The notes under the pieces: generated by a model
What the model was told of the DNA's origin: nothing
What the model saw: the letters and a program-made list of their open reading frames with translations, nothing else
Databases searched by the model: none
Shown here: piece after piece, positions 24,576 through 37,709 of the stretch
How positions within the stretch are numbered: the first letter of the stretch is position 1
Layout of the letters: every line of letters starts with the position of its first letter
Source: Ceratotherium simum simum
Lineage: Eukaryota > Chordata > Mammalia > Perissodactyla > Rhinocerotidae
DNA: 64,000 bases
Assembly (NCBI RefSeq): GCF_000283155.1
Contig: NW_004454166.1
Location: 3,226,161 to 3,290,160, forward strand
Reading direction: 5' to 3'
Made by a program: the position numbers and the translations under genes

Positions 24576-26058
24576 CAAGCACAAAGCCTGGCCCACACTG
24601 GTTATTCAGTGGCTGGTTTCATCATTGTGCTAATATCCTGCCATCCTAGGGCCTAGCACTGATTGGGTTCACCAGGTCCATTTCTTGAATGGACCGAGAG
24701 ACCCACATCCTCGTGGCTGACTACCTGACCACCTGCTGACAGACAAGTAACCAGTTCTACCTCTTGTGGACCATTTAGTATCTGTTGCCTTGACGATCAA
24801 GTCGCATGGACCACTTGGTTCTGTGCTCCCAGACTGTCAGGATTGGATGTGGCCCAAGGGATCACTGATCTAGTTAACCCCTTCCCAGAGAAGGAAAAGG
24901 CTTTCCCCAAGACTGCACAGCACCCAGAACCAGCGCTCTCCCCTTAGTGCCCCCCGACCATCAGAGGGCCATGGAGAAAGATCCTATCCAGAGCTGGGCT
25001 GTGCCCGATGCAGGGAGCTGTTCACACCCCCGCTGACTATAGACGGTGAGTAAGAGGGGGCAGGATGCTGCGAAGTCTGGGAGGGAAGAGGACGAGCCCC
25101 ACCCAGCGCACCTGGGGCCTGGAGTCCACGGTAGGGGAGAGGACAAAGGCGATGCGACTGGACTCTCCTTAGCGAGGCCTTGAGAGCAGTATAAAGGGTG
25201 TGAGGTGCGTCTCAAAGTGGGGTCTGTGCGACCCGGGGCCTGCGGAGCTGTCCCGAGAGTGTGAGAAGCATGGGTGCACCTGCCTCTTCCCTCTGGAGCA
25301 GCAGTTATTGGAGGATCCAGGGGTGGAGGAATGGTTTTGGATTTGGGGAATCCTAAGAGTTTTTAGCACAGGCATGCTCTCACAAAAGTTCCAGAATCAC
25401 GCTTTTCAGTGCTGTATAACTTGTATCTTTTCCTGAAAGTCCAGAGAGTGGACAGAGAAATTTTGTGTTGACAGTGGCCCCCGAATGTTCTGTGACCAAG
25501 CCCCCCACCTCCCACCAGGGGCATAAGCACGGTCTCCTCTGCAGCTGAAAGGGCCTGGGGGCAGTTTAAGGAGTGGTGGGGGGAACATGAACGTCCCTGA
25601 GGACGACAGTGACAGAATGGGGCTGCGATGTGACAGAGATCCTGGAACGTGGCAGAGGGCGGGTCTTAGAAATCCCATGCCCTTCCATTACTCGGCTCTG
25701 CAGGGGCCGCCCCAAGTGAAAGTAGGTGAGCTGAGGCAGGACAAATGACAGCTTCCCAGACGGCTGGGTTGGCTGGGTCGCTAGCGGAGACCCTCTTGAG
25801 ACTCACACTCAAGAGGCCACGCCCACAGGGAGGGGCACAAATGGAAGGAAACAGCCATGGAGTGGGAGCCGGGAGACGGGCGGTTAGCCCAAAGCCAGAC
25901 CCCACACAACAGAAGCAGGACACGTGAGGCGGGGGACCCACTGCGGTCTCTGGGGAGGGGCCCAGGGGTCCCCGAACCAGGTGGGTTTCCTTCCTCCTTC
26001 CTGAGCCCTCTCATCTGGTGCCTAGAGCCCATGTGTCTCCTTTAAAGGAGCTGAAATC

Positions 26059-26073
26059 ACACACACACACACA
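26059..26073 (+). repeat. (CA)n tract
   Basis: It consists of seven to eight CA units and is too short to be strongly variable. Confidence 0.8.
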
Positions 26074-26154
26074 AAGTGACACTTACAAGGATGACCCAGT
26101 TCAGAGAACTGGTGTATAACCTCCAGTTTGCAGGGGATCGTAGCAAAGTCAAAA

Positions 26155-26320
26155 TAAATGACAATTCCTGAGCTCTTGCCAGCTGTTGTGCTAAGCGGTA
26201 ATCAGCCCCATCCTGGGAGGTGGGTGCTATTATTGTGCCCACTCTGGAAAGTTTAATAAGCAAACTGAGGCCTGAAGAATTAAGAGACTTTCCCAGGTGC
26301 GGCAGATGCCGCTGGTCCTA
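26155..26320 (-). repeat. MIR SINE
   Basis: It shows 'gagctcttgccagctgttgt', 'gaggtgggtgctattattgt' and 'ataagcaaactgaggcctga'. Confidence 0.6.
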
Positions 26321-27541
26321 CTGGACCCCATTCTCGGGCCTGGCGCACCCATCCCAGTGCAGTAGGTGGGGTGCTGACAGCTCACCCCCTTCTCTGGAGA
26401 ACTGACAGGGGCTTCCTGGCCCTCAGAGGCCATGCCGTGCCCCGCACCCTGCAGCAGCAGTGACTGACTCTCACGCATAGGAAACTCCAGCCCCCTTTGC
26501 TAGTAGGCAAGACTAGCTCTGAGGTGCAGACTGTGCTCCAGAGACCCCGTGGGCCCAGGCTAAACCCGTCTCCAGCCCAGATGGCATTCTGGCCTAGCTG
26601 CCCTCTTGCCCTATCCTGCTTCTCTCCCCTCCTCCCGACCGCACTCTCAATAAATCACTTTCACGAGAATGTCAAGCTCTGCCTCTAGGGAGTTCAACCT
26701 AAGACGCCAGCTCACACAGGTAGGAAGTGGTGGCACTGGCCTCGACCCCAGGTGGGTCTGCCCCAGAGCCCGAGTGCTCCACCGCTGCCCCCTATGTTAC
26801 CTCCCAGGCTGAGAAAGCCAGCCCTACGGGCCTGAACTGCTGAGCTCAGCCCTCAGTTTGCAGCAACTCACGGAGAGGGGTCGTGTCGACTTTGCAGTGA
26901 AGGGACATGAGCGGCAAATGTAATGCTGAGGCACTAAAGTAGCTGGTGCGCATTTAGAAGAGCAGGGAAGCAGAAGGCCACCCCATCCTGCCTTCCCTGT
27001 GGCAGGAGTGTGGGGTCCTGCCAGAAGGTCAAGGCCGACCCTGACACTGACCTCTGGGTTACCTGGCATCTCCCGCCACCCGTGCACTAGGCTTGGCCCA
27101 CATTCAATCGCTCCTTGGTTTCTCAGGGGCCCAGCCCCACAGTCCCACTCTACCTGCCCCACTGGCTGCTGAAAAATCCAGTGAAACCGCGTTGGATGTT
27201 GCAGAAAGGGCTGAGTGCTACGGGCCCTAAGGGGACTGAGCTATTAGAGGCTGGCCTGGCAGTGGACTGGGAGGTGGCCTGAGCTGGGCCAGTGGGCACT
27301 GGGGAAGCAGTCGGGGGCCCAGGCCTGCTCCTGCGCCTGCTCTCTGGCTACAAGACCTGGGGTAAGCCCGAAAGCGCTAAGCCTAGACGTTTTCCAAAGT
27401 CCCTCCTGCCTCTGACAGACTGATTCCACACCCAGAATGGGCATTCTCTTCTATTTAGCCAAAATTAGTCTGTCTTAGACTTTTTCTTTTTCCTCACCAG
27501 AAATGTCCCCAAAGGCAGAGGAGCAGGAGATATATAGTCTT

Positions 27542-27765
27542 TTTTTTTTTTTTTTTTTTTAAAGATTTTATTTATTTTATTTTTTCCCCCCAAAGCTCCA
27601 GTGGATAGTTGTATGTCGTAGCTGCACATCCTTCTAGTTGCTGTATGCGGGACTCGGCCTCAGGATGAACGGAGAAGTGGTGCCTCGATGCGCACCCGGG
27701 ATCCGAACCCGGGCCACCAGCATCGCAGCGCGCGCACTTAACCACCAAGCCACAGGGCCGGCCCG
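27542..27765 (-). mobile_element. ERE SINE, young, perfect 17-bp target duplication
   Basis: Minus-oriented: a T-run (poly-A tail) followed by 'aaagattttatttattttat', 'tccttctagttgctgtatgc', the B-box-like 'gggatccgaacccgggcc', and end 'ccacagggccggccc'. AGGAGATATATAGTCTT is identical at 27525-27541 and 27766-27782, indicating a recent insertion by L1-type target-primed reverse transcription. It lies in gene orientation in the intron. Confidence 0.95.
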
Positions 27766-28136
27766 AGGAGATATATAGTCTTAAGGAAGAGAGTGAAGAG
27801 GAACAGTCTGGCAAAGCACAACATTTCTTTAAAGTTTATTATTTTATCTTGAAAATTCACGTATATTTAGCATTCCAATAACATATCTATGTTTATCTTA
27901 AGATTAAAAAAATGGCTTTTTTCCCTATGTCTCTGAGTAAAACTGGCCTGCTGGGAAGACGCACCATGTTTATTCTGTAGCTTTGCGTCCCCTCAGGGTG
28001 TTTGTATGAACCTCAATTTCAGGCAGTCCCGCTGGGCTTCTGTCCTGTGGAGGGGGGGAGGGAATTCCCACTAGGACTCTCACACGGAGCAAAGTGGGGA
28101 ACAGTCAACCTCAAGGCCTATCTTTGTGGTCTTCCT

Positions 28137-28300
28137 GTGATAGGCAGAATAATGGCCCCCGAAGATGTTCATGTCCTAATCCCCGGAATCTGCGAACGTG
28201 CTGTGTGACATGGCAAGGGGGAATTAAGGTTGCAAATGGAATTAAGGTTGCTAATCAGCTGATTTATAAAATAGGGAGATTTTCATGGAATCTGAATCCT
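28137..28300 (+). mobile_element. MaLR/MLT1-like LTR fragment
   Basis: The start pattern 'gtgataggcagaataatggc', 'aagatgttcatgtcctaatc' and 'gggggaattaaggttgcaaa' resembles the 5' part of MLT1-type LTRs. The rest is missing. It is an old endogenous retrovirus-like relic with no coding part. Confidence 0.5.
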
Positions 28301-28479
28301 GAATGATGGGTTGAGGTCTGCTCCAGGGAAGGCAGATAAAGCAACTGAAGTGAACAGAGGGGATGTGTGAAGCCTGGAGCTCTCCCCAAAGGGCCCAGTG
28401 CTTCAGTGAGGACACCACGGAAATATCTGGGGCGGCCCCTGTGTGGGGTGGCCTCCCAGCGCAGCCTGGCGACACTTAA

Positions 28480-31400
28480 GGTTAAAGGCCCCTGTTCGGA
28501 ATAGGCCCAGAACAAGTTTAAAGGCCTGGGGTCTTCATCACACAGAGATGGTTTTACTTCCTGACTCTCTTTAGACAAACTTTGATAGATATCTGCTAAA
28601 TCAGCCTGATAAATTTCATTATTCAGTTCCTCTGTGTTCTTGCTTATTTTCTCCTGGGTGATCTGTCCAAGACTGAGAGAGAGAGATGTTATGGCTCCCA
28701 ATATTGTTGTGTTTCTGTCAATTCTCCTTTGCATTTTAACAGGGTTTTCTTTATATATTTCAGTGAGATGTAATTTAGAGCAACAATGGCCCATGAGTGT
28801 ATTATTCTCATGGTGAATTGTACCCTTATCTGTAGAAAATGACTCTCTTTAATCTCGTTTAATGCCTGTACCTTGAAGTCTCTTTGGTCAAATATGAACC
28901 CTGGGATTCTTGCTTCAGTTTGGTTTTCTTGGTCTACCTTTGCCCAACCTTTGAACTTTGACCTTTGTGTGTCACATTGTCTGTTGTAAATAGCTATAGT
29001 TAGCTCTTCAAAACACAATCTGAAAGTCTTTGCTTTTTAATAGGGAGTTTGACCATTTGAATTTATGGTCAGAATGACTATACAGTCACATGTCGCTTAA
29101 CAACAGGATATGTTCTAAGAGATGCAGTGTTAGGTGATGTTGTTGTTGTGTGAACATCACAGAGTGTACTTACACACACCTAGATGGTACAGCCTACTAC
29201 ACACCTAGGCTCTATGGTGCTAATCTCATGGGACCACTGTTGTACATGCGGTCCGTTCTTGACCAGTAAGTCATTACGCGGTGCGTGACTGTATTTGGTC
29301 TGCAATTATAGTTTACACTTTATGGTTTTTGATATGTGGACTAGATTTTCTATGCTTTTATCTTCTGTGTTTCAGAAGCTTCAGGTTCTGTTTGCATTAC
29401 AGTATATTTATCACTAAGATATCCAAAGCCTTCTCTAGCTGATATTTTTCTAATTACGAAACTCAGGAGCAAAATGGTCTCTGCTGAGTTCCTCCTCTAC
29501 TTAAGACCAGGAGGTTAGCACCCATTTTTTTTAACTCACTCACTTCTTTGGCTCTGATAATAGGGTTGGATTTTTATATCTTAATTATTGTTATTGCAGT
29601 GTCTATTTTTGCATTATATGTGTATGTACATTTGCTTTCAAAATGAATTTTTGCATCTATATACACTTTTATAACAATTATTTAGACTGAGCTCTCTTTC
29701 CACGGGTTCCTGTGGTCCCTGCTCAGCCGTTTCCGTCATGACCTCAGCTATGAAATTCACCGTTGCTCTCGGCCGGCTGATGAGGACTTCAAGGATTAAC
29801 TTCAGGAAGGGCACTGGATGGTACATCATGTCTCCCAGCGGCTCCATTGTCTCTGGGATCGAATGCTGCAGAGGCGTCGGGTGGCCTGGTTTTTACATCT
29901 TTGTGGGAAATTTGTTTTTTTCTGGCCTAGATACTTGCAGGTTTTCCCCTTTATGTTTGTATTTCAAAACTTTTGCCAAAATGTGTCTGGGTACGACTCT
30001 CCTTTTACCAATTCCACTAGAACGTGGAAAGGTCAGCTAGTCTGCACACACTGTCTGCACATTTCCTTAGGAAATTGTTGATTTTGTAGTTCTGAAATGG
30101 TCGAATGTTGGCAATTTTGCACGGTCCAATCTAGCAGGTCTCTCTTGAGCCACTTAAGTTTGTCTTCAATTTTTTTAAAAATAAACTTCTTATTTGAGAA
30201 TAGTTTTAGATTTACAGAAAAATTACAAAGATAGTGTAGAGAGTTCCCATATGCCCCTCACCAAGCTTCCCCTATTATTGACATCTTATGTTTGTATGGT
30301 ATATGTGTTACGATTAACAAATCAATATTGGTTCGTTATTATTAGCTAAAGCTCATACTTTGTTCAGATTTCCTTAGTGTTTTTCTCTAATGTTCTTTTT
30401 CTATTCCTGGATCCCACCCAGGATACCACATTATATTTAGTTGTCGTGTCTCCGTAGGCTCCTTTTGGCTTAGATGTCCCTCATTTTTGAAGACCTGGAC
30501 AGTTTTGAGGAGTATTGGTCAGGTATTTTGTAGAACAGCCTTCAACTAGAATTTGCCTGATGTTTTTCTCCTGGTTAGACTGGGGTTATGGGTTTTGGGG
30601 AGGAAGACCACAAAGTCAAGTCCCCTCTCATCACATCACATCAACATATGTACATACTATCAACATGACTCATCACTGTTGATGTTGACCTTGATCACCT
30701 GGCCGAGGTCGTGTTTTATCAGGTTTTTCCGCTGTAAAGTTATTCTTTATTCCCCCTTTTCATACTGCACTCTTTGGAAGGAAGTCACTTAACAAGTGGG
30801 TAGTTCTGTTCTACCTCCTTGAGCATGAAATATCTACACAGATTATTTGGAATTCTTCAGCATAGATTTGTCTACTCTCTGCCATTTATTTAGTCAATCA
30901 TTCATATCAGTATAGACTCATGGACATTCATTTTATACTTTGGGCTATAATCCAATATTACTTTTATTTTATTGCTCAAGTGTCCCAGCTTAGGCCATTG
31001 GGAGCTCTTTCAGTTGGCTGCTGTACCCCTCTGACACCCCCATCAGTGTGTGCTGCTGTTGTTGTTTTGAGCACTTCCTTACTTTCTGGCACCACAAGAT
31101 GCTCCAGGCTCATCTTGTATATTCCCTGTCCCAGTCCTAGAATCAGCCATTTCTCCAAGGAGCCCTGGTTCCTTGTCGTGGAGAATGGTGTTAGAAACCA
31201 AGATCTGGGTGCTGGGTGTGCTTGTTGCTACTGGGGTGCCTATTCTGTTTTGATTCTGGTTGTGTTTCACTTGTCCTGGTTTTCCCTTAGGATCTCCCTT
31301 CTCCAGTCTCCATAACTGTTATCTTTCCTCTCATTAGATTGATCTCTTTGACCATTTCCTCTGAATTCTGGGGAAGCATCTCAGGTTTGTCCTCCATATT

Positions 31401-31660
31401 ATTGATTTTTATTTCCCTTGAAATTAACTCTGCTCTCTACTACCTCCAATGAAGATTTTAACTCTGCTATTTGCTATTTAGTTCTCTTCCTTGTCCTCTG
31501 TACCTCCTTCTCTATCTTATCCAACAGTAAGCCAGAGATCTGCTTCTTCTCTGAGCTTTCCAGAAGTTACTTTCCTTTGTTCCTGAGTATTTTATCCTTG
31601 TGTCCTCTCTGGGCTCTTTCTCTCCACACTTGGTATTTCATTTACACACACTCAACAAAT
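28480..31660 (-). repeat. L1-derived sequence in gene orientation
   Basis: The plus strand reads as reverse-complement L1: 'cctctgtgttcttgcttatt', 'ctcccaatattgttgtgttt', 'taatgcctgtaccttgaagt' and 'ttgaatttatggtcagaatg'. Past 30170 it has AT-rich L1-type sequence such as 'gattcagaaaaattacaaag' with changes. Several insertions may be joined; the MER2 at 29083 interrupts it. Boundaries are approximate. Confidence 0.6.
29083..29291 (+). mobile_element. MER2-type Tigger (pogo/Tc1-like) element, internally deleted
   Basis: Ends 'cagtcacatgtcgcttaaca' and 'cattacgcggtgcgtgactg' form terminal inverted repeats flanked by TA dinucleotides (29081-29082 and 29292-29293). The inner 'gtacagcctactacacacct' is MER2-like. 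At 209 bp it lacks about 135 bp of the usual length (about 345 bp), and it has no transposase. Confidence 0.85.
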
Positions 31661-31804
31661 TTGTTGAGAAAATTAGGTTTGGTTCCAGGTGATGGGGAAT
31701 AAAACAGTGACTAAGACAGAAACTGCTGCCTCCTAGAGCTTACCTCCTAGTGGGAGGAGACAGATACTAAACAACTAGGTAAAAAGAACAGTAGGTCAGA
31801 TATT

Positions 31805-32243
31805 GCTATGGGTTGAATTGTGTCCCCTAAAGATATGTCCAAATCCTAACTCCTGATACCTCAGAATGTGACCTCATTTGAAAACAAGGTCTTTGCAGAT
31901 GTAATTAGTCAAGATGAGGTCATGCTGGAGTAGGGCAGGCTCTTAATCCAATGTGACTAGTGTCCTAAGAAGAAGAAGATGTGAAGAGAAAGGGGGAAAC
32001 TGTCATTTGAGGCGAGATTGGAGTCACACAGCTACAAGCCAAGGAGCGCCAAGGATTGCAAGTGACACCAGAAGCTAAGAGAAGGCACAGAGGAGCCCAG
32101 AGCCTTGTGGAGAGCACAGCCTTGTCAACACGTTGACCTTGGACTTCCAGCCGCCAGAATGTGAGAGAATACATTTCTGCTATTTTAAGCCACTTAGTTT
32201 GTGGTACTTTGTTACGGTAGCCCCAGGGAAAAAATACATTTGT
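31805..32243 (+). mobile_element. MLT1-like MaLR LTR
   Basis: Complete-looking LTR: 'tgctatgggttgaattgtgt', 'gtctttgcagatgtaattag', 'agcacagccttgtcaacacg' and 'ttaagccacttagtttgtgg', ending near 'cagggaaaaaatacatt'. It appears to be a solo LTR, as no internal or second LTR is adjacent. Confidence 0.75.
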
Positions 32244-32549
32244 CCCTCAGTGAAATGGAGAACATTAGCAGAAAGGGGCGTGGGAGCCCAAGGGGCAGGG
32301 ACTTACATTTTAAATGAAGCATTCAGGGAGGGCCTCTGGGAGAAGCAGACAAGTAAGCAAAGACTGGAAGGAGGCAGGAGAAGGAGGCCTGCAGGTTCTC
32401 GGGGAAGGGAGCTCCACGCAGAGGGAATTCTTTGCCAACAGACAGAGCCTGCTGTCCTTGGCTCTGCTCTCCCGGGCTTCTGGAACGTTGGAATCCTTTC
32501 AGAACCGCAGCTGTGCAGGGCGCTGGAGCAGCCGGACCATGGTGTCGCC

Positions 32550-32800
32550 CAGATCCAGGTTTGAATTCCAACCCACCACTTTCCAGCTGGGTGACTTGGG
32601 GTGAGCTCCTTAACCTCTTTGAGCGTCAAGTTCCCTATCCATGAAATGGGGGTACAAAAATTCCCTCTGTCCAAGGGCTTTGGGGAGGACCGAATAAGCA
32701 AGTGAAGGTCAAGGGCTCTGCACAGGGCCTGGCCCTCGGTGAATGCCCTGGAAGGCCAGCTGCCATTGTCATCATGGTTAACATCACTCCTGCTTCTGCT
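32550..32800 (+). repeat. MIR SINE
   Basis: Nearly full forward copy: 'atccaggtttgaattccaac', 'cttaacctctttgagcgtca', 'gaaatgggggtacaaaaatt' and 'ggcctggccctcggtgaatg'. Confidence 0.75.
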
Positions 32801-33914
32801 GGAGCCGGGGGTTGATGAGCAGAGCACCCAGTTCCACCCAAGTGCTTGCAGACTCTCAACCACTGCTGCTGCCCCACACACAAAGGCTCATTCCACCTTA
32901 AAGCCGCTGAGGTGCAGGAGCTATTTCAAGCGCCCACCCTGGGAAGACACTGCATGTGGCAGGAGAATGTCAGCGCAGCACCAGGCCCCTCCCTCCACCC
33001 CCAGCCCCACCCCAGGTGCTCCCTGCAGAGCGGCCACTCCCCCACTAAACATCCTCCAGGCCCCACACAGCCGTGGGGAAGAGCTAGGGCAGATCCAGCC
33101 ACCTGGCTGCCCGCACGCCCTCCCTAGCTAGTTTCCTCATCTGCGGAGGCTCCCAGGGCTAAACCGTGACCTGCAGGTGTGGTGTCTGCTCCCCAGCAGG
33201 TGATGGACCACTGGTGCTCTGCTCCCCTTGCTCCCCATCTCTGGGCCTCAGTCTCCCCATCTGTGAACGGAGGGCTCTGGAAGATGAGAGCTCTAAATTA
33301 CCACCTGCTCTGACTGGTGTAGCCTGGGACCCGCCCAAGACAGAAGGGACGTATCAGCAGTTGGCTTCTGGAGTCTCCATGCCAACGACTTGCACTGGGG
33401 GCATGAGGGAACAGAAGAGGGTGAAAGAGGAGGTGACAGCTCTCACTATGTCTGTACCTACTTATATAAACCCCAGAAGCTCCCCACTGCTCTCAGGATA
33501 AGAGACAACTTCTTAGCTCGGCATTCAAGCCTTCTGAAAACTGACTCCAAACTCTCTTTTCAGCCTCAGCGTCTTCCTCACCCCCGAGACTCCAGCCTCT
33601 GTGGACTTCCTGCTGATCCCGAGCAGGTGGGATGAGTCACTTCCTCCCTTTGTTCCCTGGCCCCTCTGTTCCTGTTCCCCAGAGAGGTATCTGGCTTCCT
33701 CACCAGCTGAGGGCGGCCTGAGGACGAGGGCAGGCCTGATGGTGTCTGTGAGCCCCGGAGGAGGTCTGGCACAAACAAACTGTTTGAGCGAGTTTGCGGA
33801 ATGAACAGACAAATGGCAGTTAGAGACCACTTACACCTGGGCAAACTTCTAGCTGATTCGTTCTGTCCCTGGAGTGTTTGTTATGGCGGGACGGGGAGGC
33901 GCGGGGGTCGGAGC

Positions 33915-34060
33915 CGAGCTTTCAGTCTCAACAACAGTACTTCCCTGCTGTTGCTCTGGGCAAGACAGTTCCTCTCTCTGGGCCTCTTCACAACAGAGAG
34001 GGTAATAACTCCCGCCCTGCTGGCCTCTCAGGCCGGGTTGAGAGATACGGAATCACCAAG
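33915..34060 (+). repeat. MIR SINE fragment near the 102-nt exon
   Basis: It has 'gctctgggcaagacagttcc', 'tctctctgggcctcttcaca' and 'agagggtaataactcccgcc'. It lies about 220 bp from the donor side of the exon. Confidence 0.6.
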
Positions 34061-34090
34061 TAAGTTCTCATGGCTGGCACCTGGCAATCA

Positions 34091-34400
<310 letters not shown>

Positions 34401-35274
34401 AGCAGAGGGTAGGTGTGCTGGTGGCCACAGGAAGGGCCATTCAGAGGGGTCGTCCACGAACAAGCGAAAGGAGTGGGTTTTTCTTCGTTATAAACCAGAG
34501 CGCCCTGTTTGAACTTGGAGATCCCCCCGTCCCACCCCACACTTGATACCCAGGCACGAGGAGGCCAGACATGGAAGGGGCTGGCTAAGGTTGCCCAGGA
34601 ATTTCCCAGGAGAGTCAAGACAAGCATCCAAGCCTCTGGGCTTTCATGCCAGTGTTTCTCCGCCACATCACACTGTCTCCAAGTCAGACTGTTCAAATAC
34701 ATCTCTATTTATATTTTGCATTATTTATTTGCAATATTATTTCACTTCTAGGGTGAAGAAATAGCTGACATTTGGATAGCCAATGGAAAATAGAGGAAAG
34801 AGTAAGGGGGTATGGACCCAGCCTGTGATGTTAAACATAACTACATGTCCGCTGACACAGAGAATGACTAACATCTATGTGCTTGGAAAGTGGAGGGCTG
34901 CAAACTCCAGCGTTCACCAGGAACAACCAGTAGTGAAACAGCCTGTGTGGAAGGATATTAGGGAGTGGTGGGGACTGTGGCAGACTGGCAACCACATGCC
35001 CCATCTAAGGTGGCAGCTGCTGCTCAGCTCTAATCAGCCATGCCAGAATGTTAGTCCAGAGTCATCAGACCTCTGATTTTGGGGGGAGAAATCAGAAATC
35101 TAGATTTTTGAAATATAAGATCCCCTACATTTTAAAATGTTGATACTATTTTGAATTAATAAATAAAAAAAAGTAAGGACCAAACTAAATAAATCTGAAG
35201 TCTGTATCTGGCCCATGGCCATGGGTGTGCACCCTCTGACATAAAGCCAAGGAAACTGGGCTGTGTGTTTTAGT

Positions 35275-35412
35275 AGAAAGAACTGGGCGGTGGTTGAGGG
35301 ACCAGGTTCTAGGTTCTGCTCTGTCACTCCCTTGCTTGTGACCTCAGCCTCTGTGCGAGACCCTCCCCTCTTGAGTCTTCAGTTTCTTCCTCTTTAAGAG
35401 AAGAGGATCCTT
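35275..35412 (+). repeat. MIR-like fragment cut by an L1
   Basis: The pattern 'aggttctgctctgtcactcc' and 'ttcagtttcttcctctttaa' matches MIR up to the L1 target duplication at 35413. Confidence 0.5.
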
Positions 35413-35428
35413 AAAAGCACTTCTTGTT

Positions 35429-36149
35429 CACACCTATTAGGATGGCTATTATCAAAAAACAGAAACAGCAAGTGTTGGCGAGGATGTGGAGAAATTGAAA
35501 CTCTTGTGCACTGTTGATGGGAACGTAAAGTGGTGCAGCCGTGGTAGAAAACGGTATGGTGGTTCCTCAAAAATTAAACATAGAATTATTATATGTTCCA
35601 GCCATCCCACTTCTGGGTATATACCCCAAAGAACTGAGAGCAGGGACTCAAAGAGATATGTGTACATCCATATTCATCACAGCATTATTCACAGTAGCCA
35701 AAAGGTGGAAGCAACCCAAGTGTCCCTCAACAAATGAACGGATAAGCAAATTGTGGTACATACATATAATGGAATATTATTCAGCCTTAAAAAGGAAGAA
35801 AATACTGTCACATGCTACAACAGGATGAACCTTGAAGACATTATGCTAAGTGAAATAAGCCAGTCACAAAAGGACAAATACTGTATGGTTCCATTTACAT
35901 GAGGTCCCTAGAGCAGTTGAATCCATAGAGACAGAAAGAAGAAGAGTGGCTACTGGGGGCTGGGGAAGGGGGAAAGGGAGTCATTGTTTAATGGGGACAG
36001 ATTCTGTTTGGGAAAATGAAAAAGTTCTGGAGATGGATGGTGGTGCTGGCTGCACAACAACATGAATGTACTTAATGCTTCCGAACTGTACACTTAAAAT
36101 CGGTTAAAAAGGTAAAAATTTTATGTTACATATATTTCACCACAATAAA
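35429..36149 (+). mobile_element. 5'-truncated L1 with 16-bp target duplication
   Basis: This is the 3' end of an L1: 'caagtgttggcgaggatgtg', 'cacttctgggtatatacccc', 'aatggaatattattcagcct', 'actgtacacttaaaatcggt' and an A-rich end. AAAAGCACTTCTTGTT is identical at 35413-35428 and 36150-36165. It spans only the last part of ORF2 and the 3' UTR, with no intact frame. Confidence 0.92.
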
Positions 36150-36689
36150 AAAAGCACTTCTTGTTTCAACAACTGGTAGATCCTTCTAATGTAGAAATCA
36201 AAGTGTTTTGAATAATTTGACCCTGAATGTCACAGGATGGCCACTAGGAAGCCAGCACCACGGAAGGAGAACAAAGGCGTTTCAGTGGGAACTGCAGTAT
36301 TTTATCTCTTTAAAAGAAATACGATGCAAATAGAGCAAAGTGTGAACATTTATTAATTCTGGGTAGCAAGTCCATGGCTGTGTGTTACTCTGAGCATCTG
36401 AATGCTTGCAATACTTTGTTATAAATGTTTTATAAAAAGGATGAACTGCCACAGTCAGGGCGAACCCTGTCCATCCTTAGCTTTTACTTCTATTTTGATG
36501 GAAGACTGGGAACTAGCTGATTGAAAAAAAGAGTAGACTCTGCCATCACAGTTTATTTCTGCCGCCTCCAATGCTGTTTGGATGAGGTGGTGTCCCGTGA
36601 TTAGTTTTGTGTGACATGAGGGTGTTGTGGAACAACAGCAATTATTAAACATGGAAAACGTGCAGACTCGCCCCTGCTGGAAGGCAGTG

Positions 36690-36890
36690 CAGCTTGAAGC
36701 ACACACGGCTGGGCACGCAGTCGAGCCCCGGCTCTCCACCTGCACGCCACCCAAACTGAGGGAAACCCCTCGAGCTTCCCTGAGTCTCAGTCTTTTCTCC
36801 ACTAAAATGGGGGCAACAGGGCATGTAACTTACAGGGTTGTTTCAGGGCCCAGTGAGAAAACTGAGGATGTGGAATGGATGTAAACTCGC
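36690..36890 (+). repeat. MIR SINE
   Basis: It shows 'gcagtcgagccccggctctc', 'gagtctcagtcttttctcca' and 'ctaaaatgggggcaacaggg'. Confidence 0.65.
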
Positions 36891-37668
36891 AAGTTCTTTA
36901 CTCTGCTTAAAAGCTGGAATGATCATTTGCAGGCATGGGGCAAGGCATTGAGGTCGTCAGTGGCTTGGAGTACCTCTTTGTGTAAGTGTGTGCATGGAAG
37001 CTGTGTGTAATTATGGCAGACAAAATATTTTATAGGCGGTCAGAACTCAAACCAAACAAAACCAAAACACCTCAGAGGTCATCTCATTCGGCCCCTAATC
37101 TCACAAACGAGGACAGTGAGGTGTTACCCCCAGTCCAGTGCTCTCCGCACGCCCCCAGGCTGGCCCTTCTGGGTCCAGCCAGATGTGGATGGTCCCCGAG
37201 GCCTCATGAGCCAGGACAGGTCAGAACAGATGGTCGGTGCGATCAGCCACTCACTGCCCATAATTTCAGCACCAAGAAGTCTGCGCTCGGCTCGAGTATT
37301 TATTCTAATACTTTTTTAGAGAAAGCAAATGGAGGAAACCAGTTATAAATGGTATTTTAAAATAACCAAAGCATGTAAAAGAAACACTGTAACTGATTTT
37401 CTTCACAAGGAAAAAGATCCACACCCTCACATGCCGAATGAAGGATCACTCGGTGTACTGGTCAAAGACTTACTAAGTAAATTTGGAAAAACGCTTCTTT
37501 CTCCTTCTGGAATGGCAGGTATCTCTGGTTTAATGGAGCCAATGTCTTTTAGCAGCTTGCTATAAACTGCCTTTCTGCAAAGTGAATCCTATTTTTTTAT
37601 TCTTCTCCATGATAAAAGCAGAAATACATTCTTCTGGGAAAGGAGAAACCCTTAATCCCCAAGACAAT

Positions 37669-37671
<3 letters not shown>

Positions 37672-37707
<36 letters not shown>
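37672..37707 (+). repeat. (AC)18 microsatellite
   Basis: This is an uninterrupted AC tract of 36 bp, reading as TG in the gene's sense strand. A perfect repeat of this length is usually polymorphic. Confidence 0.98.

Positions 37708-37709
<2 letters not shown>

Noticed and set aside
32303..32881. 192-codon minus-strand open frame
   Set aside because: It is antisense to a MIR (32550-32800) and has no family similarity.
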